DNA of 64,000 nt, taken from positions 13,826,001 through 13,890,000 of the forward strand of contig NC_026656.2 in NCBI RefSeq assembly GCF_000004075.3. The letters are read 5' to 3'. The translations under genes were made by a program, and so were the position numbers. Below are positions 24,938 to 38,345 of the stretch, one piece after another (within the stretch, counting starts at the first letter, position 1; every line of letters begins with the position of its first letter). The stretch comes from Cucumis sativus. Its lineage: Eukaryota > Streptophyta > Magnoliopsida > Cucurbitales > Cucurbitaceae. The notes under the pieces were generated by a model. It was given only the letters and a program-made list of their open reading frames with translations. It did no database searches and was not told the origin of the DNA.

Positions 24938-25165
24938 ATGGGGTTTCAAGAATTCACTGAAATCGTCCATGTTTTGCCACATGGCCATGAATTTTCCACC
25001 ACTCCCCTAGAATTTCAGTGCTACAAGCTTCATAAATCGACCCATTTCATCACCCACAGACATCCACCGTCTCCATTTCTTCTTAACTGTTCATCACCCT
25101 CTTCCTTTTTCTCTGCAGAGTCTTCAACAGAAGTGACTTTTGATACAAACCCATCATGGCTTTGA
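24938..25165 (+). promoter_or_regulatory. Upstream ORF overlapping the ZEP start codon
   Basis: An ATG at 24938 opens 75 codons (MGFQEFTEIVHVLPHG...) and terminates at TGA 25163-25165, ten bases into the ZEP coding sequence in another frame. If the ZEP transcript starts before 24938, scanning ribosomes would meet this overlapping upstream ORF, which usually lowers main-ORF translation. No clear TATA box fixes the start site. It may instead lie outside the mRNA. The peptide has no recognised domain. Confidence 0.35.
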
Positions 25166-28100
25166 CCAGATTTCACAACCCTTTCAATCTTTCCTCATCT
25201 AGTTTGTCAAGAACATGTTTCCCAGTTCCAGCTTTTCGGGAATACCTAGTTGAGATTTCGCCTTGTCAAAGGATTGGTTGTAATTTTGGAGGGAAATCAG
25301 CTTGTGGGCGGAGGAAGAAATTGACCCAAGTGAAAGCCGCTGTTACTGAAGCGCCGCCGGCGGAAGGGGCAGCTGGAGAAATCAGCAGGAGCTTACCAAC
25401 GAAGAATGTTCGGATACTTGTGGCTGGTGGTGGAATTGGGGGTTTGGTTTTTGCTTTGGCGGCGAAAAGGAAAGGTTTTGATGTGGTGGTTTTCGAGAAG
25501 GATATAAGTGCGATTAGAGGAGAAGGGCAGTACAGGGGACCTATTCAGATACAGAGCAATGCTTTGGCGGCTTTGGAAGCCATTGATTTGGATGTTGCTG
25601 AGGAAGTTATGAGAGTTGGTTGTATTACTGGTGATAGGATTAATGGTCTTGTTGATGGAGTTTCTGGAAATTGGTATGCTGCTTTTTTATGAAAATTTTC
25701 TGTCTCTTTTGATTGATTGTTCTTGAATCTTTTGATTCCTTTCACTATCCCAAATTGGACCTACTTTTCAAAAGCTGGATCATAACAACAACTGAGAAAG
25801 ATAATGATATGTTGTACTGTGTAAGAATTTTTGTGTGCTTGAAGTTATTGCTTAGTGTATACTTAGAGTATGTGGATGAAATGAAGGGCTAAAGTTGTTT
25901 GGGTCTTTAAAGTTTTATGGCATCTTTGACTTCTAGTGAAAGGAGCTAATCTGGCTATCGTCGGTTATGGAATAGAATCAACAAAAAGGTTAACTAGGTT
26001 AAAGTGGTTCAAATCTTCACCTGAACTCAAGAAAATAGAAATAGAAAGAAGTCAAAAGAGGAATCAGGAAAGTTCTTAAGATTAGCTTTTTGTGATATTG
26101 TACATTTTCTGCCTCCTCTTCTATTTTTTTTTATGCTTTTTGAATAATACCGTTTTCTGATATTTCTTGATCGGAAAGTGGTTTTGTAATCCATGTTTTT
26201 GGTAGGGATTACCTTTAGTCTGACCCTAGGATGGTCTCTCTTATTAATTTTTGTTAAGCTGTGCCACTATCCATGAGGTTACATTAATATCTGAGACAGA
26301 GGTAAGAGCAAGATAGTACTGTTCATTTTGATAAATTTGGAATATAAGCCAAAAAGGCATAGGGATTGAATAGGATAATCTTCAAACAAATGGAATTTAT
26401 CAGACAATCTCGCTTTCTTTACTCTGTCTTCTGGGATTATTGTTGTGTTTTGTTTGTTACATGAAGGATATGTAACTCGTTACCAGGTACATCAAGTTTG
26501 ACACGTTCACTCCTGCAGCAGAACGTGGACTTCCAGTCACTAGGGTAATCAGTCGAATGTCATTGCAACAAATTCTTGCTCGTGCTGTGGGTGATGATGT
26601 GATTATAAATGATAGTAATGTTGTTGACTTTGAGGATAGTGGAGAGAAGGTAATCCCGTCATTACCTGTTTCTTTTCCTATAGCTTCATAAGGTTATGGT
26701 TAACTGACATCTATTCCATTGTCACTTTCACGAAGTAATCTTGTCTTTCTGCATTATGTGCCTTTAGGTAAAGGTGACGCTTGAAAATGGGCAGCAACAT
26801 GAGGGTGATCTCCTGGTCGGAGCAGACGGTATATGGTCAAAGGTACAATATGTTACTATTTTTTCATTTTCTGGTTGAATTTAAGTTGTACTTGTTGAAT
26901 TCTTTTATTAACGAATATTGATACTACATGATTTATAACGTCAGGTTAGGAAGAACTTATTTGGACACTCAGAAGCAGTATATTCTGGCTACACTTGCTA
27001 TACAGGTATCGCAGACTTCATTCCAGCTGACATCGAAACTGTTGGGTAAGATTATAAAGCTGTCTGTTGCAATACATGTAAACAAAAATTTTGGTATTCG
27101 ATTTAAGACCTGTCTTTTGATTTATATTCTGAAGGTACCGTGTGTTTTTGGGACACAAACAATACTTTGTTTCCTCAGACGTCGGTGCAGGAAAGATGCA
27201 GTGGTATGCATTCCATAAGGAACCACCTGGTGGCGCTGATGCCCCTAACGGTACATCTATGACCAACCTTTTAGAATTGCTTAGATTCATGTTTTTAGCT
27301 TAGCGAAACAAATAAAGTAAATAAATCAGAAGTTCTCCCTTAAATTCGTCCATGAAAATAATATATCAACTCAGGCCATACACTTATGAATCAGGAAGCT
27401 ACAATCCATAGAATTCACTTAGGATGTCTAATTCTTGATTGGATTACATGACTTTTAGTCTCTTCCACCCATCTTCTTTTTGCCTTCTAACAATCCATTC
27501 TACTAACTATCTAATAATGGGAACAACACAAGAGGATGAGGATAATTCTTCCTCCATGTAGTAGAATGCTAAGAGTTTCCCAGGCTCGTGCTTTCTCGAA
27601 TAACATTTGATTGGTGTCTTTGCAGGCAAAAAGGAGAGACTGTTCAAAATTTTTGAAGGTTGGTGTGACAATGTGACAGATTTGATTCAGGCCACTGATG
27701 AAGATTCTGTTCTTCGACGTGATATATATGATCGCACACCCATTTTCACATGGGGTAAGGGTCGTGTAACTTTGCTTGGGGATTCTGTACATGCCATGCA
27801 GCCAAATATGGGCCAAGGGGGATGCATGGCTATTGAGGTACTCATTTTTCATCCATAGTTTTCTTGATTTACATCTTTTGATCCATACTAAGCCTGTTAC
27901 TGATAAGTTCTAGTAATCGTAAATGATGCTTGTCCTCCATTTCTTGGACACTGCACATCGAATTTTTTTGCTCTATCACTCATCTGTTGAATTATGAACT
28001 CCAAATGTGATAAAACCGGGTTAATGTATAGTTGTGCTCACCATTTCTCTCTGGTGACTAACAGGATGGTTATCAACTTGCACTTGAGCTGGATAAAGCA

Positions 28101-30000
28101 TGGAACGAAAGTGTAGCCTCAGGATCTCCTATTGACATTGTTTCGTCGTTGAAGAGGTACTAAGCTTTCCATATTTGCTGTGATAAAAGATAATAAAACT
28201 GAAAATCCATCCAAATGTAGCACATATACGCAAATGGAAATCCTTTGGATGGAAAGATAGGAAATATAGTTCTTCCCAGTTTTTGTAAGACTAAATCTGT
28301 TGCAGAAATCCATGCTATAATTTTTCTTTTAATTTAATTCGGTTTAACTGTTTTCTAAATGATGATCCTAGTTATGAGAGTAGTAGAAGAATACGGGTTG
28401 CTGTAATTCATGGAATGGCAAGAATGGCTGCATTAATGGCTTCCACTTATAAAGCTTATTTGGGAGTTGGACTTGGCCCTCTTTCAGTAAGAAACCATTG
28501 TATAAACATATTAACATTAATTTTGTACGTGGCAAAGGTTACATGTTATATCTAATGAGTTTCAATTTGTTCTAGTTTTTGACACAGTTCAGAATACCAC
28601 ATCCAGGGACGTTTGGTGGAAGGTTTTTTATTGATCTGGCAATGCCCTTGATGCTCAATTGGGTCCTTGGCGGTAATAGGTAAAAATTCTTAAAATTCTA
28701 TCTATTTGTCTTCTTTAAAGGATAGCCTATTCAGTGAAAAGTTATATTGCTTCCCATCATGAAATGTTGGCCACTTGAATAATTTATTTATCATACAAAA
28801 AATTATGAACATGGAATTGAGGAAACTTCTTGTACTAGTTTGAATCTGAGAAGAATTAAGATAAGTCATTTTTTTTCTGCAGTTCAAAATTAGAAGGGAG
28901 GCCACCAGCTTGTAGACTCTCAGACAAAGTACGTTATCTAGAATAAATTTTATGTTCAGTCTGCTCAAACCAAGTGTGGATTTTTCCATTTTTCATTTGT
29001 CATCGAAGATTTATTTTCATGACATAATGTTTCCATCAACTATCTTTGAAGGCAAATGATCAGTTGCGAAAATGGTTTGAGGACGATGATGCCCTAGAGC
29101 GAGCTATTAACGGAGAGTAAGCTCCCAGTCCCAATAGTTTGTTACTCTTTACTCTTTAGAGTACTCCAGTTCTACCCAACTATGCATCTGATCTTTGCAT
29201 TACCAACCTGTTTGCTTTTTAGTTGGTTTTTATTACCACAAGGAGGCGAAGCTAGCGTTTCACAGCCTATTTGCCTACGCAAAGACGAGAACCAACCCTG
29301 TTTAATTGGGTATGCTTTCATCCTTGTTTCTTTTTGGTAGAACCAAAAAAACGGCTTTACATTTGCAATGGGCTTTGGTTCATTTAATAAATATGATTGC
29401 AGAAGTGTGGAGAAAGAAGTAGATTCAGGGTTATCGGTCGCTATACCGTTGCCTCAGGTGAACAATTGCACTTTACATGCCTGAAAAGAAATCGAAAGTT
29501 GAAACAATCTGACTGATTTGATTCTATTGTCCACCCAAATCGCAGGTTTCAGAAAAGCATGCCCGTATTTATTACAAAGATGGGGCCTTCTTCTTGACTG
29601 ATCTGAGAAGTGAACATGGCACTTGGCTATCTGAGTAAGTATATTTCACGAGGCAGCTCTTTTTACTTAGTATGTCCTCCAATACCAACCATTAAGGCCA
29701 TACAAAGCTCATAATACATCTTTGCTAATATGATTGTAGTCACGAAGGACGGCGGTACCGTGCACCCCCGAATTTTCCTGTGCGCTTCCATCAATCTGAC
29801 TTAATTGAGTTTGGTTCTGATAAGAAGGTAACTATGGACAGAAAAACTCGGGTGTTTTATGTTTAAGCATCCCCAATCTACTCTGATGAATATTTAAAGT
29901 TCTGATTGATCTATTTGCAAATATGCAGGCAAGATTTCGTGTGAAGGTGATAAGATCTTCAGTTGAAAATGATAGAGAGAAAGTGGAGATGAACTCATGA
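25156..30000 (+). CDS. ZEP: Zeaxanthin epoxidase, chloroplastic
   Basis: Sixteen exons give 665 residues: 25156-25673, 26487-26649, 26768-26842, 26945-27045, 27135-27250, 27626-27837, 28065-28156, 28372-28486, 28576-28679, 28883-28928, 29052-29116, 29223-29309, 29403-29457, 29546-29634, 29740-29827 and 29929-30000. All are GT-AG and in frame. The enzyme converts zeaxanthin through antheraxanthin to violaxanthin, using FAD, O2 and reduced ferredoxin. It serves the xanthophyll cycle and abscisic acid synthesis in plastids. A serine-rich transit peptide covers about 1-60. The FAD dinucleotide fold is VRILVAGGGIGG (85-96), and the second FAD motif is GDSVHAMQPNMGQGG (376-390). A C-terminal FHA domain (about 548-640) contains VSEKHARIYYKD and EHGTW. 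Length is as expected and no disabling change is seen, so the gene appears intact. Confidence 0.97.
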
Positions 30001-31267
30001 AACAACAAAGAAGATCTTTCCATATTGAGTTATTCTTAGTTCTAGAGATATGTACAGAATATTGAAGGCAGTGGAGAATTCTAAATCTTCTGATTTTGAA
30101 TGCAACAGATTGATTTGTATTGTCACTCAGTTTTTGAGTGTAAAGATGCATGGAACACCACACTCTTGTAGTGATTTTTAAAATACCAAAGTTTTAGTAT
30201 ACACCAAAAGTTCTCGATTAAAATATAGATGTACCATTGTTATCTGATTCCTTTGGTTCTTATACTTCAAAAAGGGAAAATATGTCTCAAATGGGAAAAA
30301 TTTTAAGTTGGATGATTCTACAAAGTTAATGATATGGTCTTTCAAAAAGGAATGCGTATGGTTAAGTTATGGGCCTAGTTTAAGTTCGATCCAATCAATA
30401 CTTGAGGCCTATAGGACTTAGGCTTGGCCAAACATGGATCTAAGATGCATAATGAAACGATCCAATGATGAACCTATCAGTGTGGAAGATGTTAACCTCA
30501 AGATTGAGTTATTAGCAGAGGTCCACAATTCCCGATTCTAAGATACATAATGAAAGCGTTACAAGAAGTACCAAGATTTGAGGTATTACTAATATTAGCA
30601 AAGCATGAAGGAGAGATGTGACCTTAAGTTTGTCAACATGCAAAAGCCCTAAGACAGAAACCAACATGGTTGTTAGTTACATCCATTGAGATTACCATAA
30701 TTGAAGTGAGAGCACGTGTCAATGGATTTCATTGTTGGTTTGTCTAAAATATCTATAACGTCATGCAATGATATGGTTTATCGTGGTAAGTCTTTCCAAG
30801 AAAATGTACGTATTAAGTAAAAAAATGGACACAAGAGATTGCTAGATTGGATGGATGCCAATTCAACACTATGTCATGTAAACACCCATATTTTACATCC
30901 ATTGTTTTCACAATTTCCATGAAGTGTAAAACACTTGGTTTCAAGAATAATAATTAAGTGAATAGGGATATAAATTTGTATTATATTTGTGATTATTATT
31001 ATTATATTGTAATATATATATATATATACAAATAGTTGGGATATAAGTTAATAGTGTGTAAAAAACCAAAAAGTGATTTGTATTATCCTTCTATATAAAC
31101 TTTGTCCAAATAGTACAAACTCGTATTTCCATATAATTCTTTTCTTTTCTTTTTTTCCTCTTTTCTTTCTCTTTTACCTAAAACGAGGAAAGAAAATTCA
31201 ATGCCTTAAAGTTCGATAATATATCGATAGTAAAATAAGAAAAGAAAAGAAAAAAAATAGTCAGGTA
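30001..31267. other. Convergent spacer between ZEP and SMI1-like genes
   Basis: This holds the 3' UTRs of two genes that point at each other. ATCTAAGATGCATAATGAAA (30439-30458) recurs nearly intact as TTCTAAGATACATAATGAAA (30536-30555), which suggests part of an unclassified repeat. A TA run lies at 31010-31027. No gene is visible. Confidence 0.55.
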
Positions 31268-32449
31268 TCATGACCGGGAAACCGACTCAGCCAGTTTCCC
31301 AATACGCTCCACCAGTTCTGCCGAAAGCTTCTTTGCCAGTTTCTTACCCTTCTCCGGCCGAAAATCGAAACCAAACGCCTCCGAAACCTCCTCGGAGCTC
31401 CAACCGGACCGTCGTAGTGAACCGGAAAACCGGTCCACTTTCAAAAGAAGAGCATCCAAAACCGCCTGATTGTCCAACATAACCATCTCTCCGTCGAAGA
31501 TTCCTGCTGCCGAGACCTCCACCATTTCCGCCACCTCTGATTCACTCCACCCACCGGTTCTCAAAACCGATCCCAATTCGACGAGATACTTCCCAACCCA
31601 CTTCGGTACTTCAGATCTCGGCATCTCGAAGAATCGATCTGGTGAAGAATTTGACGAGGATGACGAGTTCCTCCGCCGCCGATCTATGGCGGCATCGCTC
31701 CAAAACTCAACCCACCTCGGTGTTCTCACAACCCCCGAATCCATGCTCCTCCGTGAGAAATTCGCTGATGGTACAATGGACTTCTGTGCGAGAGAACTTT
31801 GTTTCGAGAACAGAGAATCGGAATCCGAAACAGAGCACCGAAATAAAGACTCCCGTTCGAAGAAATCAGACAAATCGAACCCACAGCAAAGAACACGATT
31901 CTCATCAACAAAGAAAATGGGGTTTCCGGCCAAAGGTGGGTTGCAAGGAATGTAACAATGGTTGAAAATGGGGATCAAAACAGGGGCTCGTTTAAGTAAA
32001 TTTCTCGCAATCCTCAATGCCTTTTCTGGTTCAGCCGGTTTGTGGCCCCAAGAGCAGGACCATAGTGTATTTTTCGCGATTTGGAAGGAAATTGCAGCAA
32101 TAGGAAGGTCGAGGGATGATCGGAGATGGAGCCGAGCGCCGGCGGAACGCCAGTCCGGGAAGCCCGGACCGACAGGAAGGCCAGCGGAGAGGACAGCCCG
32201 GAGATCAGGAGGAAAAGAGAAGCAGAACTCGGCCTCAGCTCGGGCAAATTCAGCGTCGGAGAGACCGGGCTGGACTTGGACACCGGAGTTCCTAAGATGG
32301 GTGAGGACTTTATCGGCGAGGGAGGAGAAGGAGAGGAGGCTGTTACGGAGGGGGGCAGAGGAAGTGGCGGCAGCGCGGGCGGAGAGACGACGGAGGCCAG
32401 CGATGTGGGCAGGGTTGAGGGTGGACATTCTCCGGTCAACGTCGACCAT
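31268..32449 (-). CDS. Plant SMI1/KNR4-like protein of unknown function
   Basis: A single exon of 393 residues. The first ATG is at 32449 ([20 protein letters not shown]); the frame continues upstream only to a GTG. Residues about 70-220 resemble the SMI1/KNR4 superfamily. [20 protein letters not shown] and [18 protein letters not shown] match its N-terminal helices and loop. [20 protein letters not shown] and [19 protein letters not shown] match its conserved strand region, seen also in bacterial members as GHRFIP...AGNPVFSV. The C-terminal half has a serine/arginine-rich linker and two repeated segments, [19 protein letters not shown] and [19 protein letters not shown]. Arabidopsis has homologues (At5g67020 and At3g50340 from memory) without known function. 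The fold assignment is by eye; no enzymatic residues are known. Confidence 0.85.
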   Translation of the reverse strand: MVDVDRRMSTLNPAHIAGLRRLSARAAATSSAPLRNSLLSFSSLADKVLTHLRNSGVQVQPGLSDAEFARAEAEFCFSFPPDLRAVLSAGLPVGPGFPDWRSAGARLHLRSSLDLPIAAISFQIAKNTLWSCSWGHKPAEPEKALRIARNLLKRAPVLIPIFNHCYIPCNPPLAGNPIFFVDENRVLCCGFDLSDFFERESLFRCSVSDSDSLFSKQSSLAQKSIVPSANFSRRSMDSGVVRTPRWVEFWSDAAIDRRRRNSSSSSNSSPDRFFEMPRSEVPKWVGKYLVELGSVLRTGGWSESEVAEMVEVSAAGIFDGEMVMLDNQAVLDALLLKVDRFSGSLRRSGWSSEEVSEAFGFDFRPEKGKKLAKKLSAELVERIGKLAESVSRS

Positions 32450-32583
32450 TATAGATAGAAGAAGAAGGATTGGGAATGGTATTAATTGGTATGGTGTTTT
32501 TGAAAGAGGAAGAAGACGAGAAGTGCTTTTTGGGAAGTGGAAGAGATGAAAGAAATCTGATGTGAAAAAATTGATCTTCTCCC

Positions 32584-32593
32584 TATTAATATA
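32584..32593 (-). promoter_or_regulatory. TATA box of the SMI1-like gene
   Basis: The minus strand reads TATATTAATA about 135 bases before the ATG at 32449, suggesting a leader of about 105 bases. Confidence 0.5.
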
Positions 32594-33907
32594 GCATGCT
32601 TTACGACTAGGCCCCACTCCTGATTTTCCTTTTTATTTTATTTCTTTTTTTAAAAAAAAAAATATTTAGGAAATTCTTTTTTTCTTTTTTGCAAAAGTAT
32701 TATAATTAAAGCGAAAATTGGAACCTCTCATTTTTATTTGGTATAGGTTTTAAAATGTTAACGTGCTTGCTTATGCCTTGAAAACATTCACCCTCTCCTA
32801 CAATGTTTACTATTTTGTAACTATCACTATGTCCCAAACACCCATTATTGTTACTTTAAAACTATAGCAATCATTTATAATAATAATTAACTAATGTCTT
32901 AACCAATTTTTAGGTTTTAGATGTAAAATAATTACATTTTCAAACTTAAATAATTTTAAACTATCTCACTCAAACATAAAAGCTATCCAAAATCTAAGAA
33001 AATAAATGTATTTTTCTTTCAATATTAGTTTGAGTATTAACTTATTATGTGCTATATTGGTTATGTTGCCAACCAGACATCTTAGGAACTCCGGTGTCCA
33101 AGTCCTGATTCGTGATTATGAACTATAAATATTTTATCCATTTTATCCATTTTATCATTTTGGATCATTTTCGTAAAACATATAATTAAGAAGAAGAAAA
33201 AACAAGTGAAAATCTATATATATGGCCATCAAATGATTAATTATTAGAAGAAAACCTAAAATATGTTGATGAACTAATAAGTGTTTGATATATATTGTAT
33301 AAATGGTTAGTTGAAACTGATGAAAAATTAATACTAATGATTTTGACAAACTTTTTATGTAGAATTAGAAATTAAAAAATAAATCTAGATCAAAATCAAG
33401 AGATTAAAAATATAATATTTGAATATTCATGTATATGCACTATAACAAAGTATATATATAATGATGTCACATTTATTTCCACCCTATATTTATCAATGAC
33501 AAAATTATTATTAAAATAAACCTAATAATTATAAAGATGGTTAAAAAATACAACTTTAAGAATATAAAAATTAGTTTTAGAATTGTAAAGTTGAAAACTA
33601 AATTCATTTCAAATGATTTAAAAGGTTCGTTTTCGAGTGATTTTAAAAATAGAAAAGTGATTTTGACAATTTCAAATCCTTCTCAAATACGCAACGATAC
33701 AATTAATTAAAATTATAAAAATGTGTTTCTCTTTTAAACGGTAACTCTTACGATAGGAGATGGGGATAAACAATGTTGAATAACCCTACTTGACTTATGT
33801 CATATGATCATGAGTTGATGATATACAGACGTTTAGATGTCACAAGCAACACTACTACGATTTACGAATTTCATAATCATAAATTATGTGATATCTTTTT
33901 AAGTTTT

Positions 33908-33910
<3 letters not shown>

Positions 33911-33974
<64 letters not shown>
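33911..33974. repeat. TA dinucleotide microsatellite
   Basis: An uninterrupted run of 32 AT/TA units over 64 bases. Confidence 0.98.
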
Positions 33975-33977
<3 letters not shown>

Positions 33978-36900
33978 CCATTGAGTCACGATCTTGTTAT
34001 GTATGATGCTATCAAAGTTGCCATAATTAATTTTCTTACGATAATTTTCAAGTGAATAAAATAAAATTGATAATTAATTTTCCATCAAATTACGATAAAT
34101 TTTTTGTCATAATTAATTTTCTTACGATAATGGACCTACGGTGTTAAATTTTTTTAGCTTAAAATTAATACACTTATAGTCAAATTAATAAGTTCCAAAT
34201 TTTACTTGCAAATAATCAATTTATATCAGCTAAATTAATTCTATTCATATCAATCGTTTTAAATTATAAGTGATAAATGATCTTACGTACGTCTCCAAGT
34301 TGTTGAGTCAGTTTAATTTTCTTCACTCTTATTAAATAGGGAAGAAAATAAAAATAAATCGATAACTTTAAAGTTTAAGAGCTAAGATGCTCGGGAGTGG
34401 ACATTTTAAAGTTCAAATACTATTTTCTTTTTAAAATTTTGAATTGAAGGACTAAAATAAAGTTTTTGAAAGTTGAAAAGAGAAAAGTGAAAACAAATGG
34501 TGGAAAATGCATCAAAGACCAAAACGTCATTCAAAGTCAATTAAAATTAATTGGACTTTTTTTTTCTTGGGTAACTCACAAAATTAAAGTAGCAAAATAA
34601 ATTATTTTAAATTACAATACCTCTAAAAATATTTACAAATTAAAAATAATTATCACAATCTATGTGATAAACTATAATAAACTACTATATATGATAATCA
34701 TGATACGATCATAGATTGTAGTTTATTTTCATCTATTGAATTCAACGTAAATAAATGGTAATATTTTGTTATATTTTATAAATGTTTTTGTTCATTTTAC
34801 AATATTTAAAAATAGTCCAAACAAAAACGTATACAATGTCTATATTACTTATAATGTGTACTGTACTAACAAAAAGAAATTATATGAGAAATATATATTT
34901 TTTTATTTTACTCTTACCTGGATAATCTTTAAACAATAGAGGGACCTTCAAACTTACCTTTAAAAATTTAGTAACTAAAAAGATAGATTTTTCTTTTTCT
35001 TCTTTATTTAAAAGAATAAAAATTATAAAGAAATAGTAAAGGGAATAAAATATTTGCCTTTCATACGAAAATCAATTATAGATTTGTGTTTTTTTTAATA
35101 GTTTTCTTCATACGAAGAATAAATAATTTGTTTTGTTTTTTTCTAAAACTCCTAAAAAATTTAAGAATCTAATGCACTTATTTTTATATATTTAAAAACT
35201 AAAAAAAAAGTAAATGAATATTTGTGGTAAATATTTTGTAAAATTTGATATTTTTTAAAAGAAATTATATTATAAAATTCTATATATTTTTTTTTTGTTG
35301 AAAATAAATAGTTGTGAGGAAAATAGTAATGGAAGAGTCCTAAAAAAATGTTCCCTTGGACACTAACAAAAGCATGGCATTGAAAATATTAACATTATTA
35401 TTCCTTTGCCAAAAATAATAATAACATTATTATTATTTTTCCCTATAGAAAAAGAAAAGAAGAAGAAAAAAAAGAAAATATGTCCTTTTAGAAAATGTTG
35501 GAATGAGGCATGTGGTGGCCTTTTGGCAACGGCTCTATGTTGTCAAAAGAAAGACGTACAATTGTTGGCCCCTCCCCTCTTTCACTTTTTCCCCCCACAA
35601 CCAATTTCGGTGCAACTTTTATTTTCATTCTAAATGCTATAAACTTTCACGCTTAAATTTATTCATTTCCAAAACTTTAGTTGTTTAATTGATATAATTA
35701 ATTATAAGTTTTTAAGAATTACGAACCGTGGGTGCTATCTTGCCGCGCTAATTTGGTGAAGAGTCTTGAACATGTGGAGTGTGATTTGTAGGAGTACCGT
35801 TGCTTGTTGGTGGTGGAGATGTTATTGTTATCTAAAGCTATCCTTCGAGAGTTAATGAATAGGGTGTCACACCGTCTTATCTTTTGGGAGTTTTTTCTTT
35901 TTTTGTCAATCACCTCTTCTTTTCCTCTTCGAAGAAGATGATAGGAAATTCTTTTGTTGCCTCTTGATGGTTCTTCTTGTCTTTTTGTAAGGAGGATTTT
36001 GATTTGAGCTTTGGAGAAAGTCGTTGTGTTATGGTTTATAGATGAACTTTTTTAATCGACATTTTTCCTTAATTATTCTTTTAACTGCATTTCATTTTCA
36101 TCAACCTAGCTAGTTTGAATAATGTGAGAGGTTCCAAGACTCTGGTTTTATATATGTTTGTGTTTAGTCCTATTGTTAGAATTTTGATGTTTTTATTTTA
36201 TTCTTTTGATGTGGATGTGATACTTAATTTCTCTAGGTTTTGGATGATGTGATTTGATTTCACATAAACAACCAATTTGAATAGATTTGAAATGAATATG
36301 TAAACACGAGTTCGATTCATTATAAATGAATGAACTTTTGATAAGGTTGGATTTGATCATTTTTTTCGTCCTATATAGTGATCGTTTGAATGAACTTAAG
36401 TTTGTATTTAGGACATCACCTATGTTCGTGTATCCCACTAAATTATCCAATCAAATTTCGTGATCTGACAAATTCTTACTATGATCTTTTGTAAAATATT
36501 TACAACATTTTTACCCGATCAAAGAAGTATATGATAATTATGGTTAATTTTAGCTTAATTTAACTTTATATTTATATTTTTTTTAAATTTTCGAGTAAAG
36601 TTGAAACAAAAGTTATTTAATAAAAAAATTATATATTAAAATCTTGAATTTAGATAATGTAATGGAATGTTAATCATTAGGTGTTTATATCTTTTGGGCA
36701 TGTTAATCATCAATACCAATAAATTCCTTGATCTAATAATTATTGCATTGATGTATGATTATGTAATAAAACCAATCTCCCTAACCCTTTTTTTTTTTTA
36801 ATTATTCTTTCTCCATTCTCAAGGTTCAAGTTTTATCTATATAAAAGAATTGATATATAATAGGAAGGTTTTATTTTATTTTTATTTTTATATCCAAATG

Positions 36901-37884
36901 TTAGAAATTTTAGATTAAAAACATACGGATTTAATCCTTATTCTTTGAAATTTATAAAAAAAATTTATCGTTCGATGAAAAATCTCGTCAAGATTATATA
37001 TCAACTTTTCAAATCAAAGAGCGCAACCTTGAAAGGACATGTCAAAGTTGCAAGGAAATAGACAAATTTATCTCCAATCCTTTTCGAGACTTGACAAAAA
37101 AAAAAAAAGAGTAAAAATTATATATTACAGATTAGATTACATAAGCGACATATTTGATTTCACTTTAAGGCAAATCAAACTCTACTTCAAATGAGAGATT
37201 AGATACTTGACTTCATTCGTTTTCAACAACTATCAACCTTTTAAAACCGTATTTTGTTCATGTTCTATATCTTCATGAGTTGTACGTTACACATAACGTA
37301 TTAACCTTTGAGTTGTCTTATTAATCAATAATATAACATTTCATATCAGAGTGAGTACCAAATTTTGATCAAGACTTGTCAACTTCTTTTAGTCCTATAC
37401 ATAATGCATGCTCTCCCAAGTCCCAATAACATTTCATCCAATTGACTATGACAAAGTGTTAGAAAAAAGATAAAAGGAATTGGGAAGAGATGATGAAAAA
37501 AGTGGTCAATATTTGTGGAATTATTAAAAGATGTTTATAACAAATCACGCTTAATTAATTTTGAGACTAATAACTATTAGCTTATTCTTATTATTATTAT
37601 CATAATTACAATAAGGTTTGAGAGACAAATCAATGAGTCTTGACCCACACACAACTAATCAAATCTTATGTTAGACAGCTTAGGTAAAGGTAAACTCACC
37701 CAATCATCACAACACACATTCTTACTTCATTGTGTTTTCACTTTTTCTTCTTCTTCTTTCATTTCTAGGTCTTTTGGTTAATTTAGAATCCCAATATCAA
37801 ATCATACAAAGATTTTGGATTCCCATGCCATAAGGAGTATGGAGTATGGTTATAAATAATTAAACTACTCAAAATCTTTAGCAA

Positions 37885-38345
37885 ATTTTCACTGATAGAT
37901 ACCAATAAGTATCAATATCAGTGTCTATCAAAATCTATTACTGATAGATGAGATCTTAATCCAAGAGTGTTTCTAAGCATCTATATGTCAATGATATTTT
38001 CATTCATTTTACTGTGCTTGAAAACAATCCTAATTAAAACACAATTTTTCGGTAAACTTTTAAAAAATTTACAACAATTTTATTACTAATATAAAATTAA
38101 TTCATTAATAAATATTTTATATATAAAAAATAAAAATATGAGTAATTTTAAAAATAGCAAAATAAATTAAAACATTTACAAGCTATAACAAAGTTTTGGA
38201 TTCTATCAATGACAGACTGATAGACCTCTATCACTATCTATTAATGCTACTAAGAGAAGTATATCAATATCTATTATTGATAGAATCTAAAATTTTGTTA
38301 TATGTTATAAATATTTTGTCAAATTTGTTATTTTTTACAATTTAA
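37885..38345. repeat. AT-rich dispersed repeat with TCTATCA/TGATAGA stems, first cluster
   Basis: Two neighbouring copies, at about 37885-37950 and 38190-38345, contain short inverted motifs (TCTATCA with TGATAGA) followed by a tail resembling AAATTTTGTTATATGTTATA. The same combination appears at 42105-42200, 42590-42795 and 59000-59075. No open frame is present. Confidence 0.6.

Noticed and set aside
30163..30172. CTTGTAGTG, resembling a CACTA terminus
   Set aside because: There is no AAAA-rich extension inside and no subterminal CGACG repeats, and it lies in the ZEP 3' flank. It is a chance match, unlike the end at 60478.
31270..32549. Several plus-strand open frames of 70-195 codons opposite the SMI1-like gene
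   Set aside because: They are antisense shadows of a GC-richer coding exon, with arginine-rich compositions and no recognisable motifs.
35406..35633. 75-codon plus-strand frame with a CCQKKD segment
   Set aside because: It is low-complexity lysine sequence followed by unremarkable residues. No homologue is recognised, and there is no promoter or splice support.
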